A DNA stretch of 64,000 nt from Spirogloea muscicola (taxonomy: Eukaryota; Streptophyta; Zygnematophyceae; Spirogloeales; Spirogloeaceae), in NCBI GenBank assembly GCA_009602725.1, contig WELB01000032.1:703691-767690 (forward strand). The letters run 5' to 3'. The position numbers and the translations under genes are program-made. Positions 20,955-33,600 of the stretch are shown here, one piece after another. A model generated the notes under the pieces. That model was not told the DNA's origin and searched no databases. It saw only the letters and a list, made by a program, of their open reading frames with translations. Within the stretch, counting starts at the first letter, position 1. Each line of letters opens with the position of its first letter.

Positions 20955-21226
20955 TAAAACGCGCTAAACAGCTACGAAGGGCCTGAAGATGCGATGTCTG
21001 AACTGTCTGAAAGAACTGTCTAATATGTCTAAATTAAGTCTGGCCACCGGCTTCCGTGGCGGCTCCCCAAGTTACCTTGTCGGATTTGTGTGTGCTCACC
21101 CGTGGGTATCAACGTCACCCCGTACCGTAGCCACCTTAGCATTGGCTTCGTTCCATGTAACCCAAGTTTTTGGCACTACTTTTTGCCTAAACAATGTATT
21201 GTATTGGCTTGTATTGTGCGGCCTGC

Positions 21227-21262
21227 CCTTTCCTTTCATGTGCACCGCGCACGCCTTCTCTC
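21227..21262 (+). promoter_or_regulatory. Dispersed CATGYGCACCGCGC module just upstream of the DUF1995 start
   Basis: CCTTTCCTTTCATGTGCACC followed by GCGCACGCCTTCTC matches copies near 4357, 19176 and 63181 and inverted at 14309. Here it ends about 16 bases before the presumed start codon, so it would lie in the leader or core promoter. A regulatory role is inference. Confidence 0.45.
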
Positions 21263-21277
21263 GAGCTCTACAGCGCG

Positions 21278-23441
21278 ATGGCGGCCGCGCTGGCGCCCGC
21301 GCCCATCCTGCGAGTGCCTCCGGGCGAAGCCGCCATCGCAGCTGCTCGCGCGGCCCCTGCAGAGCTTGGGCTTGCCGTGTCAGGGGACGCTGCCAGGTGC
21401 CCGACCGTCGAGCTGGCCCACTGGAGCCGGAAACACCGGCCGTGCGCTCCCTCGGCCAACCGCCCGTCGCAGCCGCGGCGCGCTCGATGCCAGGTGAGGC
21501 CGAGGGTTCACGTTGCCTGGAACCCACATCCCAGATAGCAACACCCTAGTCTACACAGCCTTTAAGCACATGCATGCCTACGTGCTAGCCTCGTCTGGTT
21601 GAAGAAGAAGAAGGGAGCCGTTGGTTGGACTGCATCATTCGTGCTGTCTGTAATATCACAGCCCTTGCTACCTGGAGTGCTGCCGCAGACCTGAGTGCGA
21701 CCAAGCACCTCAGACCCTGTATGCCGGAGATGTTGTGCCCTATGGGTCTCACAGTCACCACCGAGCAACCAATGCCTACCTTCTTTCACTCTCGCAGGCT
21801 GCCAGGAAGACCTCTAGGCCGCCTGCTCAGGATATTGGGGCTGGCGGTGATGAGCAGCCTCCGAGAGACAGGGGGGAAGCGCTTGCACAGGCAAGGACAG
21901 CGCTGACGGCGATTCTGGGGAAGAGCCTTAGGCGCCAGGAGCCAAGGACTGTGAGGCAGCGTCAACGGCAGGAGCGCCAGCTCAGATTGCGCATAGGTGC
22001 GCAGCTCAAGGACCTCCTGTGAGGTTCATAAACCAGCATCGTTCTGAATACATTGACAGGGGAATGCTCAGTGTGGCAGTGTGAAAATAAGATCAGCTGC
22101 ATGGATGTATGAAACTGGTAAATTGGCTGACTGCTGTGGCGTGTGCTCAGAGCTTCCCCTGGAAGATGACCAAGCTGCTCAAGTCATCAGCTTGTACCAA
22201 GATCTGGTGGAGGGGCTTTTCCGTAATTCCAAGGGGGCAGGGCGGATGGTAGTACTCTTTGGTGACTCCCAGGCCGCCCAGCTCGCTGCAAAGAGCACCT
22301 CTGCTGCTTGGCAAGAAGAGCAACTTGTTCTCCAGGTTGCTGCTCTTTCAGATACATTTGACCTCCCAGGCAAGCACTTAAGGAGCTTTGACAAACATGG
22401 ATTCCTTTGCCTGTCAGACTGGGCCCAAGTCCAGTAGTCATGCTAGCACAGAGGAGTACTTCTCAGACTGAAGCAGGACTGAGAGCTGTATCTTAGTGCT
22501 GAAAGTAGTAGAGCTATGTACTCCCCTTCATCGAAGTGTTATTTGCTTCTTCTAAAGCTTCGGGAGTCTGGCAAAGTAAATCATGCCTCTTCAAGAGCAG
22601 AGTACTGACGCACTCGTTCTCAGGCACTATTTTCCAGATGAGACTGCGGTTGTCATCTTGATGGCGCCAACGGACTTGCACCTCCCAGCTGTGGAGAACT
22701 TGTGCATACGGGCAGGCTCCAGCGCCATCGTTGCAATCAACGCTCAGTGGGACGATGATGGGTCCCAAGTAGCAGGATCGTTTGAAGTGTGCTACGCTTT
22801 CCTCCCACTAGCTATACAGGTAAGCTGACAACAGCAGCCATCTCCTTGCGCCTTCTTTTGTGCATCTGGCACGTACAGGTCACTATGAGCTGCGCAGCAG
22901 CTGAAAGAGTTGACTGTACCAGGGTCTCTTCGGGAAGTCTGAAGGAGCAGTCCTGAAGTTTGTACGAGGAGGAGCTCCTGGTGGAACGCCATGGCTCATC
23001 TTCACGAAGGACGGAGATAAATTTAAGGTATTACCTTCTGCGACATAAGGGTGTGGTCCTCAGCTTGTGATGATAGTTCAAATGAGGCCACTTAGATCTT
23101 GTCAATTTTGAGCATTGTATGGCAAACACGAGGCCCTGTAATAGGCTGCCAGTTTTGTTGGACCATGCTCTGTCATCCCATCTGCATCCACACAAGCAGA
23201 TAATAGCTCAGGTGATGGTTGTGAGCAGTAGCATGCCTGTACTAGTCTGCATGTCCTATGTTCATGCTTACAACTGACTAGATGCACTTGCATGCAATTT
23301 GTGTTGCAGTGTGTTAACCGGTTGAATACACGACCAGACGCAGTTGCAATTGAGAGCACATTGTACAACAATGCTGCTGCTAGCTCCCCAATCAACAGGT
23401 CGCTGGCTTTCTTCAGAGGGCTTGCTGGCAAATCACTGTGA
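21278..23441 (+). CDS. DUF1995 protein (LPA3-like, probable plastid protein), 6 exons, 376 aa
   Basis: Plant and cyanobacterial DUF1995 proteins include LOW PSII ACCUMULATION 3, which helps photosystem II assembly in chloroplasts. Exons: 21278-21493, 21798-21996, 22151-22433, 22624-22819, 22923-23027, 23310-23441, totalling 1131 nt with matching phases. The Ala/Arg-rich N terminus (about residues 1-90) looks like a transit peptide. Then come RQLRLRIELPLEDDQ, where exons 2 and 3 join and recreate the family's conserved R-x-R-hydrophobic-E-hydrophobic-P-L element, a nucleotide-fold-like stretch GRMVVLFGDSQAAQLA, HYFPDETAVVILMAPTDLHL, IVAINAQWDDDG, and the C-terminal FVRGGAPGGTPWLIFTKDGD. The exact paralogue within the DUF1995 group (LPA3 or another plastid member) is not certain. 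Confidence 0.85.
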
Positions 23442-24638
23442 TTACACTTCCTGCGCTGAAGCCTGGGAGACTACTCTTCCGATTGAGAGATAGTGAGCTG
23501 GCCCCTTCGTTTTACACGATGCTGGTACTGCTTGTGAGTGGGCTTGTCAACCAAGCTCCTGCTGCTCCTGCTGCTCCTTTAAGCATTTGGTGCTTTGGGA
23601 TTGGAAGGTTTCTAGTGCTCTTGTTTGCCTGTGAGTAATTGGAATCTACTTGAAATCACTTCTGATTTCAAGTAGAGAGGGCAAATATGAATCTGGCAAA
23701 ACAAGAGCCGGTCAGCTGAGCTGAGGTGCAACTGTGACAATCACCTTTCAACTGAAACGGTGAGCTACATCAATGACCAAAGGCCGAGCAGGCAGAGCAT
23801 GCTGTCGATGGCCCTCACCTGCTGGAGCAAGGGAGATAGAGCTTGCTGATAGAGATGAGCTTTGCGCTCGAAGATGAGTGCATGTGCTTTTCCTCTATTG
23901 AGCCCTCAAGCCAGCAACTAGTTGTCAGCAAGCCCCTTCAGTCAAGCCTATGGTAACCCCTCAGCTGAAAGTACTGGATGAGCTCAGGAGAGCCACCGTT
24001 TAGGATCAGGCTGTGGGCCGAATTGCCTTGAGGTACAAGAGCACGTGTAGCAGTGGGCTGGCCTGCCCGCTGCTAGTACCGACCTGTTCGGAAGCTGCAG
24101 GTCGAGACATGAAGGCCACGTACACAGTAAGTGAGGAGAGCTGAGTCTGCTACGCAAGCTAGGGGTAGTTACTAGAATGCTAGACGAAAACGAAAGGCGC
24201 ATCATATGCACGAGATGAAGGGGAGCCAGATCAAGCCAAGACACCGTTTTAAAAAAGCACAGGCTGAACCTCTGGCCTGCGCAGCAACTCAGCCGGTCTT
24301 TAGCTGATTTGGCAACGAGACCTCTGCCAGCTTTTACAAGAGCTTCAGCTTCGCCAGTTTCGTCAACGACGCGGTATTAAGAACAGGTAAGCTCAAGCAG
24401 TGGGTGGAGCCGTGAAGCAGATCATGCCCGAACACCGCTCAAGTGGTGGTCAGCTCCGGCAGTCAAGCCCTCTGCCGAGGGCCCACGGCAGGCCCGAGGG
24501 CCGGGCCCGGGCTGCGGCCTCAAGCGCCCGGCCTGCCCGCCCGCCGGCGGTGGCGGCGCCGCTGGAGCACCGGCGCCGAGGTGCTCCTGCCGGGAATCCC
24601 GCATCTGTAGCGACGCATGCCTGCAGCCTGCCGTGGTC
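23442..24638. other. Spacer between DUF1995 and ATM
   Basis: No gene is recognised. Its first 250 bases are the likely 3' untranslated region of the DUF1995 gene and include a perfect hairpin at 23646-23675. The last 250 bases (from about 24390) are GC-rich and are the likely promoter and leader of ATM. Confidence 0.55.
23646..23675. terminator. Perfect 13-bp hairpin downstream of the DUF1995 stop
   Basis: CTACTTGAAATCA (23646-23658) and TGATTTCAAGTAG (23663-23675) are exact complements with a CTTC loop. It lies about 205 bases after the stop codon. It could be a structured 3' untranslated element; eukaryotic genes do not need such a hairpin to terminate, so function is open. Confidence 0.5.
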
Positions 24639-27600
24639 ATGCTGACCGTCGCCGACGTCGAGGAGCTCAGCCAGAAGCTGCTCTCGGACCGGGCTAAGCT
24701 GCGCGAGGTGCGGCGGCTTCTCGTCTCCGAGATTGTGCCATTGCTGCTGCATATGCAAGAGAGAGGGATTGTGTTCGCGCCTAGTCTTGCCAGCGGAGCA
24801 GCCAAGGCTGCTGTGAGTTGTGCTTGCAGGAAGGATTGAGAGACCTGCAGAGCTACCTGGACGGTACTGCCAGGGCCACTCTCTCCGCCCTGCTGACCGA
24901 GAGGACTGCCAGCCAGCAGAGCGACGACACGCTTGCTTGTAAGAAATATGCAGCGAGCTGCTGCACATTCTTACAAGCAATAGCCTGCAACTGCGTGTCA
25001 TCACTTTGTGCTTGTACATTGCTTGGGCAAGCTTCTCTGCAAGCATAGCATCCTCAGAGGCTACTGAGCTTGCTTGTGTGGGCCTCAGCTTCCGATATGA
25101 TAGGTGACACTCAAGATTTGGTTGCTTTCCCAGCTGGAACCTGGCCGCACTTGCTGTCCTCATTGTGTACTTGCATACAAGTGGAACTTGCATCGAGCAA
25201 GAAAAGGGGCCCCAGGCCCATACTATCCAAGGTCCTCCGTGCTTTCGTACAAAAATCAGAAGAAAGTAAGACAAACCTCACATTCAAAGAGAACAATGCT
25301 GCAAACATCTCCCCTGTTGCAGTTGCATGCATGTGTTTGCTAGCCTATCCAGGCTATTCCAAGCCATTCCTAGCCTTCCCAGTGGCAGAGGCCTGATCTA
25401 GTGCAGTATCTGGAACATGATTTCGTTACATTTGCAAGTAGGGTCATTGCGTGGCCATTCAATAGCTCTGACATTGGATGACTGAGATGCTAAGTACATA
25501 ACAGGGTGCACAAGCAGATGATGGGGTTCACAAGCAGGTCACCAGGCAGGAAAAAAGCTTGTTTCATTGATCCTGCTCCTGTCAGTGTAGGTGGAGCACC
25601 TGTGCTTCTCAGGAAGATTCGTACTCTCTTCCAGCACATTACTGACGTCCTTCAGCATCATGGTAGCCTTTCCTCAGATTATGGCTATGTCTTACGCCAA
25701 TTGCTTCGAGTTCCACAATACAGAGCAAGGCTGGGCAAGAAGCTCCACAGACGTGAATATCAGCAGCCCTATTTGACTTTGCTGTTCTTCTCGGGACATG
25801 CAGAGAATGATATTAGCTGAAGCTTATGTAGGTACAGAGACATTCTTGGACAGGTCAGCAGCAATTTTTGCAGGCACGCCTAGCACACCTTGTTGAAGCA
25901 CATACCAGAGCCTAAATATCTGTTGTCACCATGCGCAGAGCTTCTCCAGCACCATCTACACAAGGCAAAGAGTATCCCCAGCCTGCTCAATGAATATCAG
26001 GCAGGCGCCAAGGAAGAAGCATTTCGCGATGTTCTGTCACTGCTAAGCCTTGTGGAGCATGCTCCAGGCGATCTATCTCTGAGCAGTAGGGAGACACTGC
26101 TTGAAAGCTTCGTCTGTATATTTACGGATTTGAGGTGAGCCTACTGTCGTCATTACAGGAGCCACTATAAGCTTGCAATTGCTTGCCTGTTGAATCAAAT
26201 TGTAAAATGATGATTTTGTACTTGTTAAGCCTTCCGCAATAATGTGGATATCTGCCCTTGTTGTAGGGAAGAAGGCCGAGCTGCAAGAAAGTTACTGGCC
26301 GCTGTAAATACATTCCTATCAATGAATGGGCTTAATATAGGCGACCGCGTGGCAACATTACATCTTAGCATACAAAGATTCATGTCACAATTTTGGCATA
26401 CTAGAGATCTTGAACTGAAGGTCAAGCATACAGACTATTGTCAGTGCTTCTTTTGCGGTCATTGTTACCTGCTTTCAAGTTATGTATCTGCATCCATGTA
26501 ACAGCAATATGGTTTCATAATCCTGAAGCTTCAGTTCACCTGGTCAGTGCAGGATGAGCTTGTACTCTATGCAAAGCTTCAGATCAAGCTACAAGGCATC
26601 CAGCTCAGTGGCACAGATGCCCTTATTGAGCTTGTGGAGCTTCTTGAGCAGGATCTTGATCAGACTACTTTGGTCACTACCACCAGTACTTGGTTGGTTT
26701 CAGGCAACCTCAATGCTCTCAGGCTACCAAGAGGTGCATGAAAGGCTTCGTGATGCTGGTGCACACTGCTAGAAAAGCTGAGGTATTAATGAGATGTCCT
26801 CTTGCTTTGCTGGTAGGCTTAGTGAACGGGGAAGAGATGAGAAGCAAGCATTGGCTTCACTGAGCCTAAAAGCTTTGCGGGAGCTTGCAGCAGCTACTTT
26901 TTTGGAGGTGAGTGCACATATAATATTTTGCAGAGGCAACGTCAAAGTGGTCAAATCTGCTGGCGACGATGCAATGTGACAAGAGCACAGACTGAGATGC
27001 AATTGGTGGTAATAGTTTAGTACTTAAGGTGTCATATTGCAAGCAAGAGAACTGATGATTCAACGTTCCTTGGAAAAATGATGTAGCAGATCATGAAACG
27101 AGAGTCTCTGACAATCAGAAATAGCAACACACAGCCTGCAAAGCGCCTAAGACTGTCTACCATGTCCATCAAACTTCAGGACAAAATTTTAGCCGGCAAA
27201 AGCTTGTGGTATGGACATTCTTCTCTCAAACATGCTTCACATTGGAGTCTTTACAGATACTACCACATGTGATCATGCCTAAAAAGAGCTTGTTGAGCTC
27301 AAGCAAGCTCCTGGAATGAGTCCTTGTATCAGGTTAGGAGCTCTTTGCAGACTGATACAGGACTATGGAGCAGAGGTGCCTGGACAGCACTTGATGGATT
27401 GGACTGTGGCACTTCATAAGCATCTACAGTGGTAAACAAGCCTCATGAAACAAGATATTAGGCACATTCCTTACAACTTACTGGCTTGTAATTAACTCTT
27501 CCTTGCCTTACGGGTCTAGACTCTGAATATTTCGTACAAGCATCACTGGAAGACTTGCGATGGTGAAGGCTTTGCCGTAAGACAGCTGCTACGTGCTTGA

Positions 27601-30600
27601 TTAGGCAGTGGTACCTTTGTATTACATCCTGATGACTCTCTCGTATTTGGTGGACAGCATCTTTGCTGATGGAGTGGCCTCAAGTGGAACCGACGATGTT
27701 ATATGGACACTTAGGTCCGCATCAATCTACTAAGCACTTGCACAGCTTCTCCATTCTATTCTTGAATTTGCAATGTGATTCGTACGACGACACCATTCCC
27801 TATTCTATTACTTCATTGCTTCAGTGCGTTTGAGACGTGTAGGTGCATACGACAAGTCTTGTGCTTCGTGCATGATGAGTGTCCTGGAGGTCAAGTCCCT
27901 AGCAAGAAAGCCCTCCTGCAGGTCTGTACCTTCAAATATTGACAGAACTGTACAAGAGGTAGTCCTCTTTTGATGCAAGTCAGCCATTCCATTACAGGGA
28001 CAGTTGTAGGTTGGCTATGTTGCAAGAAGCAATAGCATGAGCTTTTATTGATCATCTGTGTGTCATGCTGGTGTTTTGATCTGTAGGATAGAGTGATGTG
28101 GAAGCCCGTTTGGGATGGGGTGCTACACTCACTAGCGTCCTACAGCGGCTCCACTATCATGGTATTTCGTGGCAGGTGGTTGATGTTCGTCACATTAACA
28201 ATGACTTCTGTGCTCGACCATCATTGTCCGCCGAACCCTCTGATGTTGAAACTCTAAGCTCTGTTCAAACTGAAGGTGGACGAGGAGCTTCTTTTGTTAA
28301 CATCCATGGCACAGAAGGTTAGCATCATCATTGTTCTTTGATCTTGAAAGCAAAGATGCATTGCCTCCTCACTTGCAAAGCATCTCTTTCCACTTGAATA
28401 TGTTATCTGAGAGGTGCTTGTGCCTGTCTTGGTCTTTGGAACGTGTCAGAGGTTGGTGCCAAGGCTTGCTTTGCCCAAGGATCTCTGGGATGTGTCCGTG
28501 TGGTCTGAACGACCAACTTTGTAAGTATGTTACGAGGTGGAAGGTGCAAAAGGTTGAAGATGTTGAAGATGCTGTCGCAAGAAGAATGTGAACAGAGCAG
28601 TTGCAGCATATGAAGAGATTGCCTGGCACCTCACTGTCTGATACTAAGCCTTGTGTTGGTAATGTCTTGATGCCAGGGCTGGACTGCAATTTGTGAAGGT
28701 CTTGTGCACTAGTGGCCAACGCCTGGTATGACACCAACTTGAGTACAGCAGAACCTGAGCAGTATGTTGGCTTAGCTCAACATCTCTACGAATGCAAGAC
28801 TCAGAATTTCATCTTCCTGCAGGCCATGCATGCGACTGCGAAGGAGGACTTGAAGCTGAGGAACAAACTTTTGGAGTGGGTCCTGCAAGCTCCTATGAAG
28901 AAGGTGTTGGAGGCCATTCTGCATGGAAGCAGTCATGTCAAATTCAAGTCAAAGTGCTGACTATTAATTTGTCACGCTGTGCACAAGTCACATCTTACGT
29001 TCCGTGACGAGTGCTGTGCTTTCTCCTAGGATATCCATATCACAAAATGATATGACTGTTGTTTAGATCACTCAGCTTCTCAAGTCCCATTGAGTGACAG
29101 ATACCATCGAGATGTCTCTCCTAGCAGGAAACCAAAAGCCACCAAGGTATCACACTTCAAGATATGTCAGTCGGATCTGAAGTTGCTGCTGTTCTTCTGG
29201 CAATCACAACTGGGGTATCACGCAGTGAGGCCTCCTCAGCAATGTCTTCAGAGGATAGCCACTTGCACAATGCTGCTCGAGAGCTGCAGCAGGCTCAAAT
29301 CCAGGTATTGCTTGCACTAAAGTCCCCAACGCCTCTGAGCTAGCTTGCCAATCAAAGTGTCAGCATGAATGATCGATGCTGCCAATATATTAGAAGCATT
29401 CCAGCTGCACGATGACTCATTTGACGCCTTGAGAGACATCTGTATATGCAGGAAGTCCTTGAAATTGAAAGGGAAAGAAGTGCAAGATTTAATGCCATCG
29501 GTTACCTTGATCGCTCTCCTGCTGCACTTGCATGCTGTGGCGGACCAAAAGGAATGGTATGCTCACTTCTTGGTCGCATGCCCTCCTCTAGACTCGCAAC
29601 GCCCAGCTTGTGTCTCGACTTGCATAATCCACAAGCAGCTTGCTGGATTCCTTCTCAAAACATCAGTGGGATCATTGCTTGTGTGTTTTGTAGATAGACA
29701 ATGAGTGTCTGGACTTGCACATGAAGCTTGACATGGCTTCTCCTCAAAGCCTGAGATTAAATCATCTTCTGACTCAAAGTCAGCATACAGATATTAAGTG
29801 TACAGGTCTGCGTAAAGTAAGAGTAAGGACCCAAGATCGGTGCTGGGCGCTGTCACATGTAGTTTCTTGGGTGCAACCCAAGCATGCGCATCGCTTCCGA
29901 CAGCCATGCTTCTGCTTGTCACAGGAAGAGAACGTGGAAAGCTGTGAGTCAGCAGTGACCCAATTGCCTGCCCACCAGCAACAAGCTCTTGCGTCAACAG
30001 CAACTACAATGATCCATTCAATCATTGTTGGAGCCTTAGAATCTGAAAAGGAAGTCTCATTGACCCAGCATTTGGAACTTTGCTGTTTAGCGAGCAGTTA
30101 CCTTTATGGCTTGGAACAGTCTGAGAAGCGAACGTGAGCAACCATGCATCCATGCCCTGCATCATCATTGAAGCATCACTGCTTTCCCTGCAATTGAGAG
30201 TTGCACCACATGATTCCAGTTAATGTCGACTTCCTCTTTTCAATTTTCAATTGACAATTTCAGACTGTACAATACATCTGGCTGACCTGTTAGTTTGAGT
30301 AAGGATGTGATTCATGCAATTAGTGGATTGAATTGTAGATATATATTGTCACTGGACCTCACAAGAAGCTGTTGTTCTGTGAGGCAGGGACCTTGCAGTA
30401 ACAATATGCAAAGATATCCAGTCAGCTGCACACAACCTATTCAACTCTTGCAGCCGATGGGTCAGGAATGACTTGAGAGGAGAGCTTACCCTCTGCACAG
30501 TGGCAAAGTTGTCCCGGAAGGACGGTGCAAATGCCCAGCAGGTCCCAGAGCAGGTCATTTCAGCTGCAGATCTGGCATCTATCGCGCACCTAGCACTATT

Positions 30601-33600
30601 GCCTGACTACGGCTTGTTCCTGGACACTGAGATGGGGAAAAAATCGGCAGGAGAAGAACAGGCATTGCAAGTACTTGAACCATTCTTTCTTTTTGTTAGA
30701 CAACAGTACCTTTTGGCAGCTTGCAGCAGAGAGTACAGCAAATCCACAAGTGAGACAAAAGATCTCCTGTCAGGCTTTAGTGTATTGTCTGAGTCACATG
30801 CAAGGGTGACAATGATTCATGATGATGATCTAGACGCTACACCCCTAAGGTTTACCGGCGGGAAGGCAAGTGCATCAACAATTGGAACACCTGGACATCC
30901 ATTGAACCCTTCAAACGAAGGAGAAAGACAAAGACCTCTTGTTGCCACTGCAATCTTGGCGAAAATAATGGTGATTGTAGGCCAGAGGCTGCCAAGACGA
31001 GCCTTTGAGCTGCTGTTATTGCTCCTCCACGAGACATTTGAGCACAAGGTAATGCTGGATATGGTGTATTCGTTCAAAGGCTGACATGCATGAGAGGACT
31101 CCTAGTGACATCAGAAGGCAATGTACATGGATTTGCATTGATGAAAAATTATTGTCAGGTCTGCTGAAGACCCTGGGGGCACATTTAGATTGAGCTTGAT
31201 TGCTGAAGAGCAATTCACCCGCATTCACAGGCCTTGATCATTGTGCCGGTCTACTTTGGTGCGCTGTTATCCAAGTTAACATTTTCTTTGCTGCTGACTG
31301 TGCGCTGCATATATTTGCAGGACAAATGCCAGGTACTCCAGTGCATGAGTTCTCTTGTGACCTCCAACAATCTGGAGTTGCTCCCTTCCTTGGTGAGCAA
31401 TTTGTCAGACTTGCACAGAGGTTTTGCATATATGTCAGACCTATCATGCAGTATTCCAAGCATAGTCTGCTGTATGCAATCCAAGATAACAAGGAAGAGT
31501 ATTTCTTCAGGTTAATCTCATAATTGCCTATGGAAGAGCCCTCTAATCTGCATTCACATGTACGTCATACAGGTGTCTAAACTGGAAGACAACCTTCCTG
31601 CATGTAGACAGGACGAGGAGTGCCAAGTGATAGTACTCCAATGCATAGAGATCCTTGCAAAATGCTGCAAAGGAGGTCCTGTTGTAGGCTCTCAAATTTC
31701 AACACCTCACATTCAGCTGCCAGCTGAGGTACAGGATAACGAGTTGCCACCATGCTCAACAGGACTTTCTATTCTACGTTCTTTTTGGGAAATGCATCAG
31801 AGAAGGGTGTTTGGAGAGGGTCAGTGGCATCTCAGACAGGATGATGATGACAGTCTTTGATTTGTGGAGCACTGAAGCAGGCACTTCGTGTTTGCAGCTT
31901 ACTCAACGTCTTGTTGCTGCATTGGCTGCAATTGTTGACATGCAACCAGTCTTCTGGCACACACGTGCGCAGCTTGCGAAATCTATAGCTGCTGTGCTTC
32001 CGCTTGGTCCAGAGGTTTGCCAGGTGACACCTCATGAATGTGCAATAGATCCTCAGGGAAGACATAGGCAGCTCTTAGGGTTGACGCTTAATCTCACAGA
32101 CCTGCTTTGAGGAGCCAATAGAGTACTAAGTAGCAACTCCTCTTTAAGCATGAAAACATTTGTTTAATGACTCACGAACTTGATATTGACTGGACTGCTT
32201 TCCTGATGCTGTGAAAATCTCCTTGGGTGCTTATATCCAGGAAGTTCTTGGCGATTACTTCCTTGGGCTTGTCAATGATGAAGAGTACCGCGTCCGTCAA
32301 CAGTTATCCCAGAGCATCACTATTCTTTTCCATATCTGGGAGGACCATTTTACTCTATTCAGTGAATTACGGTAGGTCTGAGGCACACATTGCAGGTGGC
32401 TAGGCGGAACGTGCATCAGAGAAGTTTGCTGTGTTACTGGTGTCTTGCTTGCAAAGTTTGACACTCAACCATCAAGGGCACCTGCATCAAGTAGCCTGGC
32501 TTGCCGCTTCCTGCAACCACAGACTACATCAGTTCTCCTGTACGTGCTTAAGTTTGAGGACTATGCTTGCTGGAGGTCAATGATAGCTGTGTGCGCATCA
32601 CAGAAACGTCGTCAAGACCCAGCAACCCCCAAATTCGGCAAATACATGTAGCCAGGCACTGGGCTGTGACAGCTTGGAAAGGGCAGAGACATATGCCACC
32701 ACTCTGGGTGTCGTTGCTGCTGCGAGTGCCAATGTGGAGTCTGAGGTTGATGTCGTGCCCTCCTTGTTGCTCATCACAAGTATTGTGATGCACGTTGCAT
32801 TGACTTGAAGTACACTGGCAAGCTTGCTGATTTAGAATAGACGTCTGGCAGCAGTCAAGCCTGATAGGCTGATAGGTCCAGACAATGTTGCCGCTGCAGA
32901 TAATCTTCTTGCTTTCTGCGCATGCAGCTGAGCAGCCATCTCACAGGTTTTGTCTTATCACCCAACGAGTTGCAATAACAATCCTTCGTCATGTTTGAAG
33001 CTTGAAGGACATCAATTTGGCTTGATGATGGCTGCTAGAGATTGTCCACTGATCTATATCTGTTGTGACTTGCACATCCACAGGTTGCTGATTGCAGCTG
33101 TTTTTGATCGTCTTGCCCACGAACTCAAGTATAGCGCACGTTGGAAGGTATACAGGCTGGGCAATAAGATGCTGACTGCCTCTCCAGCAGCAGCAGCCAC
33201 TTGGAATTTGAATAGCACTTGAGTGTCATGTATGGAGAGACCTGTCCCCTTGCAAGGATACTCTAACTCACTTATCCTCATGAAATGTATGTATATGCAG
33301 CTTCTGCAGTTACATACAGCAAGTCTTGCAGCATCGTGGGTTTCAGATGGTCTTTCTCTTCGAGCATTTCTTGAGGTGCTCCACACATCTTGTTGCTGCT
33401 TATTTGGTGATGTTGTGCACGATTGTACATTGCAGCAACCCCTAGCTCCTACTAGCAGATGGGTTAGCCGTTCCTTGTAAGCTTCAATGCCGGCCGAGTC
33501 ATTACTTCTGAAGACCTCTTGGTCAGCTTAAGTCCAAGGCTTCTGACCACCGTCACACGAGATCAGATATGGCACCTCTTTCTACCTGATGGTGGGCTCC

